In this document: positions 51,184 to 59,412 of the stretch, in pieces
Layout of the letters: every line of letters begins with the position of its first letter
Position numbering within the stretch: the stretch's first letter is position 1
Assembly: GCF_000657795.2 (NCBI RefSeq)
Contig: NZ_JHEP02000007.1
Span: 172,446 to 236,445, forward strand
Direction of reading: 5' to 3'
Length of the DNA: 64,000 nucleotides
From: Bordetella pseudohinzii
GTDB lineage: Bacteria; Pseudomonadota; Gammaproteobacteria; Burkholderiales; Burkholderiaceae_B
Notes under the pieces: generated by a model
Database searches by the model: none
What the model saw: only the letters and a program-made list of their open reading frames with translations
What the model was told of the DNA's origin: nothing
Made by a program: the position numbers and the translations under genes

Positions 51184-52137
51184 TCAGAGCTTGAAGATGC
51201 GCTCGGCGTTGCCATGGCACACCAGGGCGCGGGTCGCCTCGTCCAGCGGCGCCGTGTCGATGAACTCGGCGGCGATGGCGCTGGATTCGTAGGGATAATC
51301 GACCGAGAACATCACGGCCTCGGCGCCCATCTCGGCGATGGCGCCCACCAGCGTGGGATGCGAGCACACGCCCGAGGTGGTGATGAGGATGTTGGATCCC
51401 AGGTAGGCCGACGGCGCGCGGTCCAGCGTGACGCCGTGCGGATACACGGCGAAGCGGCTGTCGAAGCGCCAGCGCTGGAAAGGCAGCCCTTCGCCCATGT
51501 GGCCAAGGATGAGCTTGGCCCGCGGGAAGCGGTCGAACACACCGCCGAACAGCAGGCGCAGCGCGTGCGTGGCGGTCTCCACGCCCCAGCCCCAGGTGGC
51601 GCGCTCGATGACGGGATGGCCCGCGTAGGCCTGCGGCATCAGGTAGGCATCGGCCGGATGCAGGTAGATCGGCACGTCCAGCGCCTGCACGCGCTCCCAG
51701 AAGGCGTCGTACTCGCGGCCGTCGTAATACGTGCCGTTGGTGTGGCCGTTGATCAGCGCGCCCTTGAAGCCGTAGTCGCGCACGGTGCGCTCCAGCTCGT
51801 CGGCCGCCACCTTGGGATCGTGCATGGGCAGCACGGCGAAACCGCCGTAGCGCCTGCTATTGCGCGCCACGCGCTCGGCCAGGAAGTCGTTGTTCTCGCG
51901 CGCGCGGCGCAGCGCCACGGCGGGATCCGGTTCGGCCTGCACGCCCGGCCCCGTCTGCGACAGGATGACGTAGTCGATGCCATTCTCGTCCATATCCTGC
52001 AGACGCAGCTGGTCGAAGTCGTTCAGCCGACGGCCCAGCTCCGCCAGCGATGCGGCATCGATATACTGGGCGAAGACCTTGGAATAATCCTGAAAGCCCG
52101 GCGCGGTGTAGTGCTCCTCGAAAGCGATCTTGCGCAT
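51184..52137 (-). CDS. picC: Amidohydrolase-family decarboxylase, likely 3,6-dihydroxypicolinate decarboxylase (PicC)
   Basis: About 317 residues. The N-terminus KIAFEEHYTAP has the EEH metal motif of gamma-resorcylate / 5-carboxyvanillate type non-oxidative decarboxylases in place of a hydrolase HxH. Other ligands are IYLHPADAY, ILGHMGEGLPF and MFSVDYPYESS. In Alcaligenes picolinate degradation PicC decarboxylates 3,6-dihydroxypicolinate to 2,5-dihydroxypyridine and belongs to this family, and it sits beside the same partners. It is the first gene of the picC-G-E-D-F block, behind a shared operator. A nicotinate route would not need this gene. Confidence 0.82.
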   Translation of the reverse strand: MRKIAFEEHYTAPGFQDYSKVFAQYIDAASLAELGRRLNDFDQLRLQDMDENGIDYVILSQTGPGVQAEPDPAVALRRARENNDFLAERVARNSRRYGGFAVLPMHDPKVAADELERTVRDYGFKGALINGHTNGTYYDGREYDAFWERVQALDVPIYLHPADAYLMPQAYAGHPVIERATWGWGVETATHALRLLFGGVFDRFPRAKLILGHMGEGLPFQRWRFDSRFAVYPHGVTLDRAPSAYLGSNILITTSGVCSHPTLVGAIAEMGAEAVMFSVDYPYESSAIAAEFIDTAPLDEATRALVCHGNAERIFKL

Positions 52138-52165
52138 GATGTATCTACCTCTTTGCATCGTTTGA

Positions 52166-52180
52166 TAGTCAGTACACTGA
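52166..52180 (-). promoter_or_regulatory. pic operator 1 (TCAG-N4-CTGA) before picC
   Basis: On the minus strand the 15-mer TCAGTGTACTGACTA ends 28 bases before the picC ATG. It is identical to the one before the Rieske ferredoxin gene and differs at two bases from the one before the TRAP receptor gene. Its arms GTCAGT / ACTGAC are perfect inverted repeats. As I recall, the MarR-type PicR of Alcaligenes recognises TCAG-N4-CTnn, which this fits. Confidence 0.7.
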
Positions 52181-52275
52181 CCATTTGGACCGGGCCGGCC
52201 CATCGATTGCCGACGGGCCGGTCCGGTGTGTCCTGGCGCATGGCCGCCCTCCCCTCCTGGAAGGACGGCCCGCGG

Positions 52276-53940
52276 TCAATTACTGAAGGGGTTGCTTATA
52301 TCCCCGCCGCCATAGGTGCTATCGAAGCCCCCTCCCTGCATCTCGATCTTGACGTCCTTGGTGTCGACCTGCGCGGCGTCATCCTTGTAATGCGTCACCA
52401 GCGCGGGGAAGCACAGCACGACCAGCACCAGCAGCAGCTGGATACCGATGAACGGGATGGATCCCCAATAGATCTGCCCGGTGGTCACCTTCGGGATGGT
52501 GCGGCCCGTGACGCGGTCCCGATAATCATCGCGCGGAGCCACGGAACGAAGATAGAACAGCGCCAGCCCGAAAGGCGGATGCATGAACGATGTCTGCATA
52601 TTCAGCGCCAGCAGCACCCCGAACCAGATCAGGTCTATGCCCAGCTTGTCGGCCACCGGGGCCAGCAGCGGCACCACGATGAAGGCCAGTTCGAAGAAAT
52701 CCAGAAAGAAGGCCGCGATGAAGACAAAGACCATCACAAACAGCAGGAAGCCCGTCTCGCCGCCGGGCACCGACACCAGCAGATGCTCCACCCAGAGGTC
52801 GCCATTGACCGCGCGGAACGTCAGACCGAACACGGTGGAGCCGATCAGGATGAACAGCGCGAAGCAGGTCAGGCGCGTGCTGGAATCCATGGCCTGCTTC
52901 AGCAGCGGCAGCGTCAGCCGGCGCTTGATGATGGCCATGACCAGTGCGCCGACCGCGCCCATCGCCCCGCCCTCGGTGGGGGTGGCCAGGCCGATGAAGA
53001 TGGTGCCCAGCACCAGGAAAATCAGCGCCAGCGGCGGAATCAGCGCGAAGGTGACGCGCTCGGCGATCTTGGACAGCAGGCCCAGGCGCAGCAGGCGGTT
53101 GACCGACGCCACCGCGAAGGCCACCGCGCCCCAGCAAATGATGGACACCACCACGGTCTCGTCCACCGGGGCGCCCGGATCCAGCACCTCGGCCGTCAGG
53201 AAGTAGCCTATGACGCTGGAGAGCAGCATCAGCACGATCAGCGAGCGCGTGCCGGACGCGCCGTTGGCCTCCTTGAATTCGCGCGCGCTGGCCGGCATGG
53301 CCGGACCCGCGGCGGGCCGAGCCCAGGTCAGAAACAACACGTAGACCAGGTACATGACGATCATCAGCAGGCCGGGCAGGATGGCGCCGCGGTAGATGTC
53401 GCCGACCGAGCGGCCCAGCTGGTCGGCCAGGATGATCAGCGTCAGCGAGGGCGGGATGATCTGCGACAGCGTGCCCGAGGCCGCGATGACGCCGGTAGCC
53501 AGCTTGCGGTCGTAGCCGTAGCGCAACATGATGGGCAGCGAAATCAGGCCCATGGAGATGATGGAGGCCGATACGACGCCCGTGGTCGCCGACAGGACGG
53601 CGCCCACGGCCACCACCGCCACGGCCAGCCCGCCGCGCACCGAGCCGAACAGCTGGCCGACCGTCTCCAGCAACTCCTCGGCCATTCCGGAACGCTCCAG
53701 GATCAGCCCCATGAACGTAAAGAAAGGCAGGGCCAGCAGCGTGTCATTGGAGACTACCCCGAAGACGCGCTGCGGCAGCGCCTGGAACAGCGCCGGCGAC
53801 AGCAGGCCCAGCTCCATGCCGATCACGCCGAACAGGATGCCGTTGGCCATGAGCGCGAAGGCCACCGGAAACCCCGACAGCAGCAGCACGATCAGGGTGG
53901 CGAACATGATCGGCGCCATGTTGTTGATGAAGAATTCCAT
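52276..53940 (-). CDS. TRAP transporter large permease (DctM family)
   Basis: About 554 residues, longer than the usual 430 because of a central hydrophilic segment (about residues 215-240) and extra helices. DctM-type features are visible: LLLSGFPVAFALM, GGLAVAVVAVGAVLSATTGVVSAS, ATGVIAASGTLSQIIPPSLTLI, ATPTEGGAMGAVGALVMAII and NMQTSFMHPPFGLALFYLRSVAP. This is the TakM-like subgroup for oxo-acids, mannitol/chloroaromatics and the like. The ATG at 53940 follows the small permease stop by 2 bases. Its receptor is probably the one at 61865, 8 kb upstream in the same cluster. Confidence 0.9.
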   Translation of the reverse strand: MEFFINNMAPIMFATLIVLLLSGFPVAFALMANGILFGVIGMELGLLSPALFQALPQRVFGVVSNDTLLALPFFTFMGLILERSGMAEELLETVGQLFGSVRGGLAVAVVAVGAVLSATTGVVSASIISMGLISLPIMLRYGYDRKLATGVIAASGTLSQIIPPSLTLIILADQLGRSVGDIYRGAILPGLLMIVMYLVYVLFLTWARPAAGPAMPASAREFKEANGASGTRSLIVLMLLSSVIGYFLTAEVLDPGAPVDETVVVSIICWGAVAFAVASVNRLLRLGLLSKIAERVTFALIPPLALIFLVLGTIFIGLATPTEGGAMGAVGALVMAIIKRRLTLPLLKQAMDSSTRLTCFALFILIGSTVFGLTFRAVNGDLWVEHLLVSVPGGETGFLLFVMVFVFIAAFFLDFFELAFIVVPLLAPVADKLGIDLIWFGVLLALNMQTSFMHPPFGLALFYLRSVAPRDDYRDRVTGRTIPKVTTGQIYWGSIPFIGIQLLLVLVVLCFPALVTHYKDDAAQVDTKDVKIEMQGGGFDSTYGGGDISNPFSN

Positions 53941-53942
53941 GT

Positions 53943-54593
53943 TCAGTCTGCCTTCTTGGCCTGTTTGCCGGCAGCCGGGGCGGCCGCGTCCGTGGTTTCC
54001 GCGGGTACGCCGCTTTCCTGCAGCCTGGCCGCGATTTCCTCGGCCAGCGCCTGTTCGTCGGCCGTGGCTTCGCGCTGGCGGGGGTCGCCGCACGCTCCCC
54101 GCAGAAAGCCGATGCACTTGATCAGATGGGACAGCGCCGCGGCGATCAGCAGCGTGAAGCCAACCGGCAGCAGCAGCTTGGCCGGCCAGCGGATCAGGCC
54201 GCCGGAGTTGGACGACATCTCGCCACTGACGTAGGACTCCCAAAACATGGGCCAGGACAGCCACATGATCAGGGTGCAGCCCGGCAAGAGGAAGAACAGG
54301 ATGCCGAAGATCTCCAGGCGCACCTGCGCGCGCTGGGACAAGCGCTGGGCGAGAATGTCCACGCGCACATGGTCATTGCGCACCAGGCAATAACCCGACG
54401 CCAACAGGAACAGGGCGCCGAACATATACCACTGGATCTCCAGCCAGGCGTTGGAGCCCGAATGGAAAAACTTGCGCCCGAAGGCGTTCGCCGTGCTGAT
54501 CAGCACCATGGCCAGGATCAACCAGGCCACCACACGTCCCACCAGGACGTTTAGTGCATCGATCATGCGAGATAACTGGAGCAGGAATCGCAT
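53943..54593 (-). CDS. TRAP transporter small permease (DctQ family)
   Basis: A 216-residue protein with four hydrophobic segments (VVAWLILAMVLISTANAF, WYMFGALFLLASGYCLV, IFGILFFLLPGCTLIMWLSW, LLPVGFTLLIAAALSHLI) and the DctQ-typical EIQWYMFGALFLLASGYCL plus DHVRVDIL. The C-terminal 45 residues are a charged Ala/Glu/Lys tail. It pairs with the large permease directly downstream. Confidence 0.9.
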   Translation of the reverse strand: MRFLLQLSRMIDALNVLVGRVVAWLILAMVLISTANAFGRKFFHSGSNAWLEIQWYMFGALFLLASGYCLVRNDHVRVDILAQRLSQRAQVRLEIFGILFFLLPGCTLIMWLSWPMFWESYVSGEMSSNSGGLIRWPAKLLLPVGFTLLIAAALSHLIKCIGFLRGACGDPRQREATADEQALAEEIAARLQESGVPAETTDAAAPAAGKQAKKAD

Positions 54594-54641
54594 TGCAGTC
54601 TCAGATCGTGGAAAGGGATGAGGAAACTCTGGCGTAAGACT

Positions 54642-55427
54642 TCAGTGGCCGGCGCGCCACGGCATGGAACGGCGTTCGATCCACACCAGCAGCCCATACA
54701 GCAGCAGGCCCAGCGCTGCCAGCACGAACAAGGCGGCGAATACGCGCACGGTGTCGAACGTGCCCTGCGCGCTCATGATCACGTAGCCCAGGCCGCGCTG
54801 CGACGAGACGAACTCGCCCACGATGGCGCCCACCAGCGCCAGCGAGATCGCGACTTTCATGCCGGCCACCAGCGACGGCAGCGCGGCGGGCAGACGGACT
54901 TTCAAGAAGAACTGCAGCCACGAGCCGCGCAGCACGCGGCCCAGGTCCTGCACATCCTGGGGGACCGAACGCAGGCCATGGACGGCGTCCACGATGATGG
55001 CGAACACGGCGATCAGAAAGGCGATGGCGATCTTGGGTTCGGCGCCCGTTCCCATCCAGATCACGAACAGCGGCGCCACCGCGACCTTGGGCACGCTGTT
55101 CAGCGCCACGATCAGCGGGTAGCCAAAGCGCGCGAATCCGCGCGAGCCGACCATCAGCAGGGCGATGGCCACGCCGCCCACCACCGACAGCACGAAACCG
55201 CAGAGCGTGGTGAACAGCGTGTACAGCGCGTGGTCCAGATACCAGTGCCAGTCCTTCGCCAGATCGGCCAGCACGACCGAGGGCAGCGGCAGCATGATGG
55301 GCCGCAGCTGCAGCAGACGCCCCGCCACTTCCCACAGCAGCAGCGCGGCCACGATGGACACGGCGCCCGCGCCGATGGCGCCGCCGGACGCACTGCGGCG
55401 GGCCGGCCGGTTGGAGGCCCCGCTCAT
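54642..55427 (-). CDS. ABC transporter permease (SsuC/TauC-like)
   Basis: About 261 residues, six hydrophobic segments, with the coupling region DLGRVLRGSWLQFFLKVRLPAALPSLVAGMKVAISLALVGAIVGEF characteristic of the nitrate/sulfonate/taurine permeases. The ATG at 55427 overlaps the ATPase stop (ATGA). It is the third gene of an NMT1-type importer inserted between the molybdenum hydroxylase genes and the TRAP permeases. Confidence 0.9.
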   Translation of the reverse strand: MSGASNRPARRSASGGAIGAGAVSIVAALLLWEVAGRLLQLRPIMLPLPSVVLADLAKDWHWYLDHALYTLFTTLCGFVLSVVGGVAIALLMVGSRGFARFGYPLIVALNSVPKVAVAPLFVIWMGTGAEPKIAIAFLIAVFAIIVDAVHGLRSVPQDVQDLGRVLRGSWLQFFLKVRLPAALPSLVAGMKVAISLALVGAIVGEFVSSQRGLGYVIMSAQGTFDTVRVFAALFVLAALGLLLYGLLVWIERRSMPWRAGH

Positions 55428-56242
55428 CGCGCCACCTCCGGCTCCTGGAACAGGCCCATTTCCTGGAACAGACCCCGCAGGCGCGCCACATAGGCGCCGA
55501 AGGCCGGGGTTTCGCGGATCGACAGCGGCCGCGGGCGCGGCAGGTCGATCTCGATGACTTCCCGGACGGTGCCGGGCCGCGGCGAGAACACCATCACCAC
55601 GTCGCCCAGGAAGACCGCCTCGGCGATGCCATGCGTGACGAACAGCACGGTGTTGCGAGTGCGTAGCCAGATGCGCTGCAGCTCGGCATTCATCTGGTCG
55701 CGCGTCATGGCGTCCAGCGCGCCGAAGGGCTCGTCCATCAGCAGCAGGCGCGGATCGTCCACGAGCGCGCGGCAGATCGCCGCGCGCTGCCGCATCCCGC
55801 CCGACAGCTCGCGCGGATAGCTGTCCGCGAAGGCGGACAAGCCCGTCATCTCCAGCAGGGCGTCGGTCTTGGCCTGGTAGTTCTGGCGCCGCTTGCCCGC
55901 GAACTCGATGGGCAGCAGGATGTTGTCGCGGATCGAGCGCCACTCCAGCAGCGCATCGCGCTGGAACACGAAGCCTATGCCCTCGGGCGCGCCGTCCACC
56001 GGCTTGCCATAGACGGACAGGCTGCCTTCGCTGACCTCCTCCAGCCCGGCCACGCAGCGCAGAAAGGTGCTTTTGCCGCAGCCGCTGGGACCCAGCAGGC
56101 TGACGAAGCGGCCCTCGGGCACCTGCACGTCCACGCCGGCCAGCGCCTGCACTTCGCGCTCGCCGCCGTAGCGCTTGCCCACGCCGCGCGCCGCGATGGT
56201 GATGCCGCTCGGCGGCTGGCCGTTGACGGGCTGGGCGCTCAT
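55424..56242 (-). CDS. ABC transporter ATP-binding protein (SsuB/TauB-like)
   Basis: About 272 residues. Walker A is LLGPSGCGKSTFLRCVAG, the Q-loop FVFQRDALLEWRSIRDN is typical of the SsuB/TauB group, the signature is ELSGGMRQRAAICRAL and Walker B is LLLMDEPFGALD. The ATG at 56242 overlaps the receptor stop (ATGA) and the stop overlaps the permease start, so receptor, ATPase and permease are tightly coupled. Confidence 0.92.
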   Translation of the reverse strand: MSAQPVNGQPPSGITIAARGVGKRYGGEREVQALAGVDVQVPEGRFVSLLGPSGCGKSTFLRCVAGLEEVSEGSLSVYGKPVDGAPEGIGFVFQRDALLEWRSIRDNILLPIEFAGKRRQNYQAKTDALLEMTGLSAFADSYPRELSGGMRQRAAICRALVDDPRLLLMDEPFGALDAMTRDQMNAELQRIWLRTRNTVLFVTHGIAEAVFLGDVVMVFSPRPGTVREVIEIDLPRPRPLSIRETPAFGAYVARLRGLFQEMGLFQEPEVAR

Positions 56243-57246
56243 TGGCCGGCCCCATATGGCGCGTGCAGCACGATGCGGCCTTCGGCGTAATAGTCGGCGG
56301 CGGGGCGCTGGGCGGACACCAGGCCGACCGATGACAGCGTCTGCACGGCCTGCGTCCAGTCCTGGGCCACAGGCGGTCCGATCCGCGCGCCGTCCAAGGG
56401 GCCGAAGTAGTCGCGCAGCGCATCGATCTGGCCGCGCAGCACGCGGGCATCCAGCCGGGCCTGCGGACGCGCCGCCAGGATCGCCGCCACGGCCTCGTCC
56501 TGGTGGCCGGCGTAGATGTATTCCCAGGCGGCCGCTACCACGCCGGCGAAGCGCCCCAGCACTTCGCCGCGCGAGGCCAGCTTGCTCTCGCTGGCGAACA
56601 GGCCGAAGCCGGGCATATGCAGGCCATAGTCCGCGAAACGCACGGCGCGCGAGGCGCGCGTCTGCGAGACCACGGGCAGGAAGAAGGGAATGGTCGAGAA
56701 CGCCGCGTCGGCGCGGCCCACCGCGTAGGTGCTGGCCTTGCCCGCGGCGTCCACGTTGATCAGTTCCAGCGCGTCGCGCCGCAGCTTGCCGTGCGCCAGG
56801 AAGGCATCGATGAAGGGCGCTTCCAGCGACCCCGCGGTATAGGCGACCTTCTTGCCCTTCAGGCCCGCGGGCCCATCTATCCCCGAATCCGCCGGCACCA
56901 GCACGCCGATGTCGCCTTGCCGCGCGAACACCGCCAGCGCCTTGACCGGCAGGCCCTTGTCGCGCGCCACCATCATCGAAGCCAGCGCGGCATGGCCCAC
57001 GTCGAAGGTGTCGCCGTTGCCGACGATCTGCACCGTGGTCACGGATCCGTTGCCGTCCTCGAGCCGGACGTCCAGCCCAGCCTGCTGGAACCAGCCTTTC
57101 TGGGCCGCCAGGTGGAACGGCGCGTGCACGCCCCAGGGTGTCCAATCGAGACGCACACGCACGGTGTCGGCGGCCTGGCTGGCGCCGGCCACGATCAGGC
57201 CGGCCAGGGTGGCCAGCAACAGGAAAGGCTTGCGTATAAGCGACAT
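56239..57246 (-). CDS. ABC transporter substrate-binding protein (NMT1/SsuA-like)
   Basis: About 335 residues with a signal peptide (PFLLLATLAGLIVAGASQAA) followed by VRVRLDWTPWGVHAPFHLAAQKGWF, the NMT1/THI5 opening. Next come QIVGNGDTFDVGHAAL and LKGKKVAYTAGSLEAPFIDAF. Members of the family bind thiamine precursors, sulfonates, phthalate and other aromatic acids; a pyridine carboxylate is the natural guess in this cluster. The ATG at 57246 has GGGAGGCATC upstream. Confidence 0.88.
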   Translation of the reverse strand: MSLIRKPFLLLATLAGLIVAGASQAADTVRVRLDWTPWGVHAPFHLAAQKGWFQQAGLDVRLEDGNGSVTTVQIVGNGDTFDVGHAALASMMVARDKGLPVKALAVFARQGDIGVLVPADSGIDGPAGLKGKKVAYTAGSLEAPFIDAFLAHGKLRRDALELINVDAAGKASTYAVGRADAAFSTIPFFLPVVSQTRASRAVRFADYGLHMPGFGLFASESKLASRGEVLGRFAGVVAAAWEYIYAGHQDEAVAAILAARPQARLDARVLRGQIDALRDYFGPLDGARIGPPVAQDWTQAVQTLSSVGLVSAQRPAADYYAEGRIVLHAPYGAGQ

Positions 57247-57313
57247 GATGCCTCCCAAGGGAAACGGGATACGGTGAAAATGAACAGGATGGCGCGGTAC
57301 TGCGGTGGCCGGG

Positions 57314-58528
57314 CTACCGCCTGCGGCGCTGGAACAGTCGCATGATGCGATCCTTCAGCACCCCGAAGAACAGGGCGACGGGGTTGATGGCGGCCGCCGG
57401 CGCGTCGTCGGGCGCGCCGGGGTTCTGCATGCGCCGGACCACGTTGCGGCCGAACTCCGCGATCATGCGGCGCACGAAGTCCTGCACCAGGCCGGAGCGG
57501 GAGAACTGGGCCAGCGGCCCCTGCAGGGAATAGTCCATGTCGATGACCACGCGCGTCGTGCCCGGCCCCTCGGCCTGCAGCCGATAGCCGATGTCGCCCT
57601 GCGCGCGCGACTGGCTGACCGTGTCCTTGCCGGCGCCGCGCAAGATCGCGGCGCGCGCGGCGTCGTCGCGCTCAAGTTTCGCCGTGCCCTCGAAAGCGGC
57701 CTGCATCGGACCAAACTTGACGCCGATGCGGCCCTGCACCTCCTCGCCGTGCTGCGCGGTGATCTGCGCGCCCGGCAGGCAGCCCGCCACGCGCGGCAAG
57801 TCGACCATGAACGCCCAGACCTGCTCGGGCGGGAACGGCACGCTGAATTCGCCGTCGATGTGCTGTCCCTTGCCCTTGCCTTCCTTCGCGCCCGCGGCCG
57901 TCCGCGCCTGCGGGGCCGCCGCCTCGTCCTCGTCGGCGCGGGGCTCGAATGCCCGCAGCGGCGGCAGTTGCGGGGCGGCGCCCGCGCCGGTCAGCGCCAG
58001 CCCGTCCAGCGGCGCGGCCGCCGGCAGCGCGCGGCGCAAGGCCTCGACGGCCGGATCGGGCTGCTCCTGCAGGTCGCGCAACACCGCGCGCACCGCCGCC
58101 ACGATGCCCATGTATCCCGTGCAGCGGCACAGGTTGCCGGACAACTCGATGCGCACGCGCTTTTCGTCAGCCTGCGGCAGGCGCAGCACGATGTCGCGCG
58201 CCGTGGCCAGCATGCCGGGTGTACAGAAGCCGCACTGCAGCGCATGGTGCGCCGTGAACGCGGCCCGCAGCCGGCGCATCACGGGATCCTCGTCGTAGCC
58301 TTCCACCGTGACCACCTCGCGCGACTCGCAGGCCACCGCGAAGGTGATGCAGGATCTCACTGGCCGGCCGTCGACCAGCACGGTGCACGCGCCGCAAACA
58401 CCGTGCTCGCAGCCGAGGTGGGTGCCCGTCAGCCGCGCCTCGTCGCGCAGATAATCGCCCAGGTGCATGCGCGCGGGCACTTCATGGCACACCGCTTCGC
58501 CGTTGACCTTCATGGATACCAGACTCAT
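57314..58528 (-). CDS. [2Fe-2S] subunit of molybdenum hydroxylase fused to a CoxG/SRPBCC domain
   Basis: A 404-residue fusion. Residues 1-160 are the xanthine-dehydrogenase-family iron-sulfur subunit: the plant-type cluster in LGCEHGVCGACTVLVDGRPVRSC and the second cluster in CGFCTPGM and LSGNLCRCTGYMGI. After an Ala/Pro/Glu-rich linker (about 165-225), a SRPBCC domain of the CoxG type follows (DGEFSVPFPPEQVWAFMVDLPRVAGCLPGAQI), with a basic C-terminal tail LMRLFQRRRR-like that may hold it to the membrane. CoxG is normally separate. It overlaps the FAD subunit by 4 bases, and probably is the small subunit of picolinate dehydrogenase (PicA). Confidence 0.88.
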   Translation of the reverse strand: MSLVSMKVNGEAVCHEVPARMHLGDYLRDEARLTGTHLGCEHGVCGACTVLVDGRPVRSCITFAVACESREVVTVEGYDEDPVMRRLRAAFTAHHALQCGFCTPGMLATARDIVLRLPQADEKRVRIELSGNLCRCTGYMGIVAAVRAVLRDLQEQPDPAVEALRRALPAAAPLDGLALTGAGAAPQLPPLRAFEPRADEDEAAAPQARTAAGAKEGKGKGQHIDGEFSVPFPPEQVWAFMVDLPRVAGCLPGAQITAQHGEEVQGRIGVKFGPMQAAFEGTAKLERDDAARAAILRGAGKDTVSQSRAQGDIGYRLQAEGPGTTRVVIDMDYSLQGPLAQFSRSGLVQDFVRRMIAEFGRNVVRRMQNPGAPDDAPAAAINPVALFFGVLKDRIMRLFQRRRR

Positions 58529-59412
58529 TGCATTGCCTCGTCCGCCGCGCGCGGCGGCATGCGTTCCATCAGGGTGGCGGACGTGCCCAGCGCCTGGGCC
58601 AGGCAGCGCGCCACCGCGGTTTCATACAGGCGGCGCTCGACCGCGTCCTTCTCGGGCAGGGCCGCCTCGACCGCCGCGCGGATGGCCGCCGCGGTCACGG
58701 CGGCCGCGCCCTCGCGGGCGCAGGCTTGCGCCAGCGCCGTCAGCGCGCGCGGCGTGGCGTCGATGGCGCCCAGCACAATGCGGGCGCTGCGGCTGGCCGG
58801 ATCGAACCAGGCCACGCAGCTGGCCTCGGCGAACTCGCCGGTCTTGCGGCAGAACTTGTAATAGCCGAAGCGGCTGTCGGCGCTGCCCGCCGGCACGTCC
58901 ACGGCCACGATCAATTCGCCCTCCTGAAGGGAGGTGGTGTAGGCGCCGGCCATGAAGCGCTGCGCCGGCTCGTGCCGCACGGCGCCCCGCGGCCCCGCGA
59001 TCTCCAGGCGCGCGCCCAGGCCCGCGCACACCACGACCCAATCGGCCGCCGGGTCGGCATGGGCCAGGCTGCCGCCCAGCGTGCCGCGATTGCGCACCGC
59101 GCGGTAGGCGATGCGGCCGGCCACGCCCTGCATGGGATGGCCGCGCAGCAGCTCGTGCACACCATCCTCGATCTCGGCATGCGTCACGGCCGCGCCCACC
59201 CGCAGGCGGTCGCCGCGGCGCTCGACCCCGCGCAGCTCCGTCAGGCCGGACACATCCACGACCGCGGGCGGACGCGCCAGGCGCAGGTTCAGCATGGGCC
59301 CCAGGGACTGGCTGCCGGACATGGGCTTGGCCGCGTTCTCGCCGGCCAGCAGGCCCTTCAAGGCCTCGGCCAGGCTGGAAGGGCGGGAATAATCGAAACG
59401 GGCGGCCTTCAC
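58525..59412 (-). CDS. FAD-binding subunit of molybdenum hydroxylase (CoxM-like)
   Basis: A 295-residue FAD subunit of the CO-dehydrogenase/xanthine-dehydrogenase medium-chain type. It begins RFDYSRPSSLAEALKGLLAGENAAKPMSGSQSLGPMLNLR (FAD site) and has the second site in RNRGTLGGSLAHADPAADW. It is coupled by 4-base overlaps to both the large and small subunits. It passes electrons from the molybdenum centre through the iron-sulfur subunit to FAD. Confidence 0.9.
   Translation of the reverse strand: MKAARFDYSRPSSLAEALKGLLAGENAAKPMSGSQSLGPMLNLRLARPPAVVDVSGLTELRGVERRGDRLRVGAAVTHAEIEDGVHELLRGHPMQGVAGRIAYRAVRNRGTLGGSLAHADPAADWVVVCAGLGARLEIAGPRGAVRHEPAQRFMAGAYTTSLQEGELIVAVDVPAGSADSRFGYYKFCRKTGEFAEASCVAWFDPASRSARIVLGAIDATPRALTALAQACAREGAAAVTAAAIRAAVEAALPEKDAVERRLYETAVARCLAQALGTSATLMERMPPRAADEAMQ

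Noticed and set aside
47843..52137. Interpretation as a nicotinate (nic) cluster
   Set aside because: The shared lower-pathway genes fit both, but the decarboxylase and three-subunit hydroxylase fit picolinate, and NicC and NicAB-type genes are not present in the window.
50629..54234. A 1201-codon open frame on the plus strand opposite picC-picG and the TRAP permeases
   Set aside because: It is antisense to well-supported genes, has His/Gln/Arg/Gly-rich translation typical of a GC-rich shadow frame, and no ribosome site or family motif.
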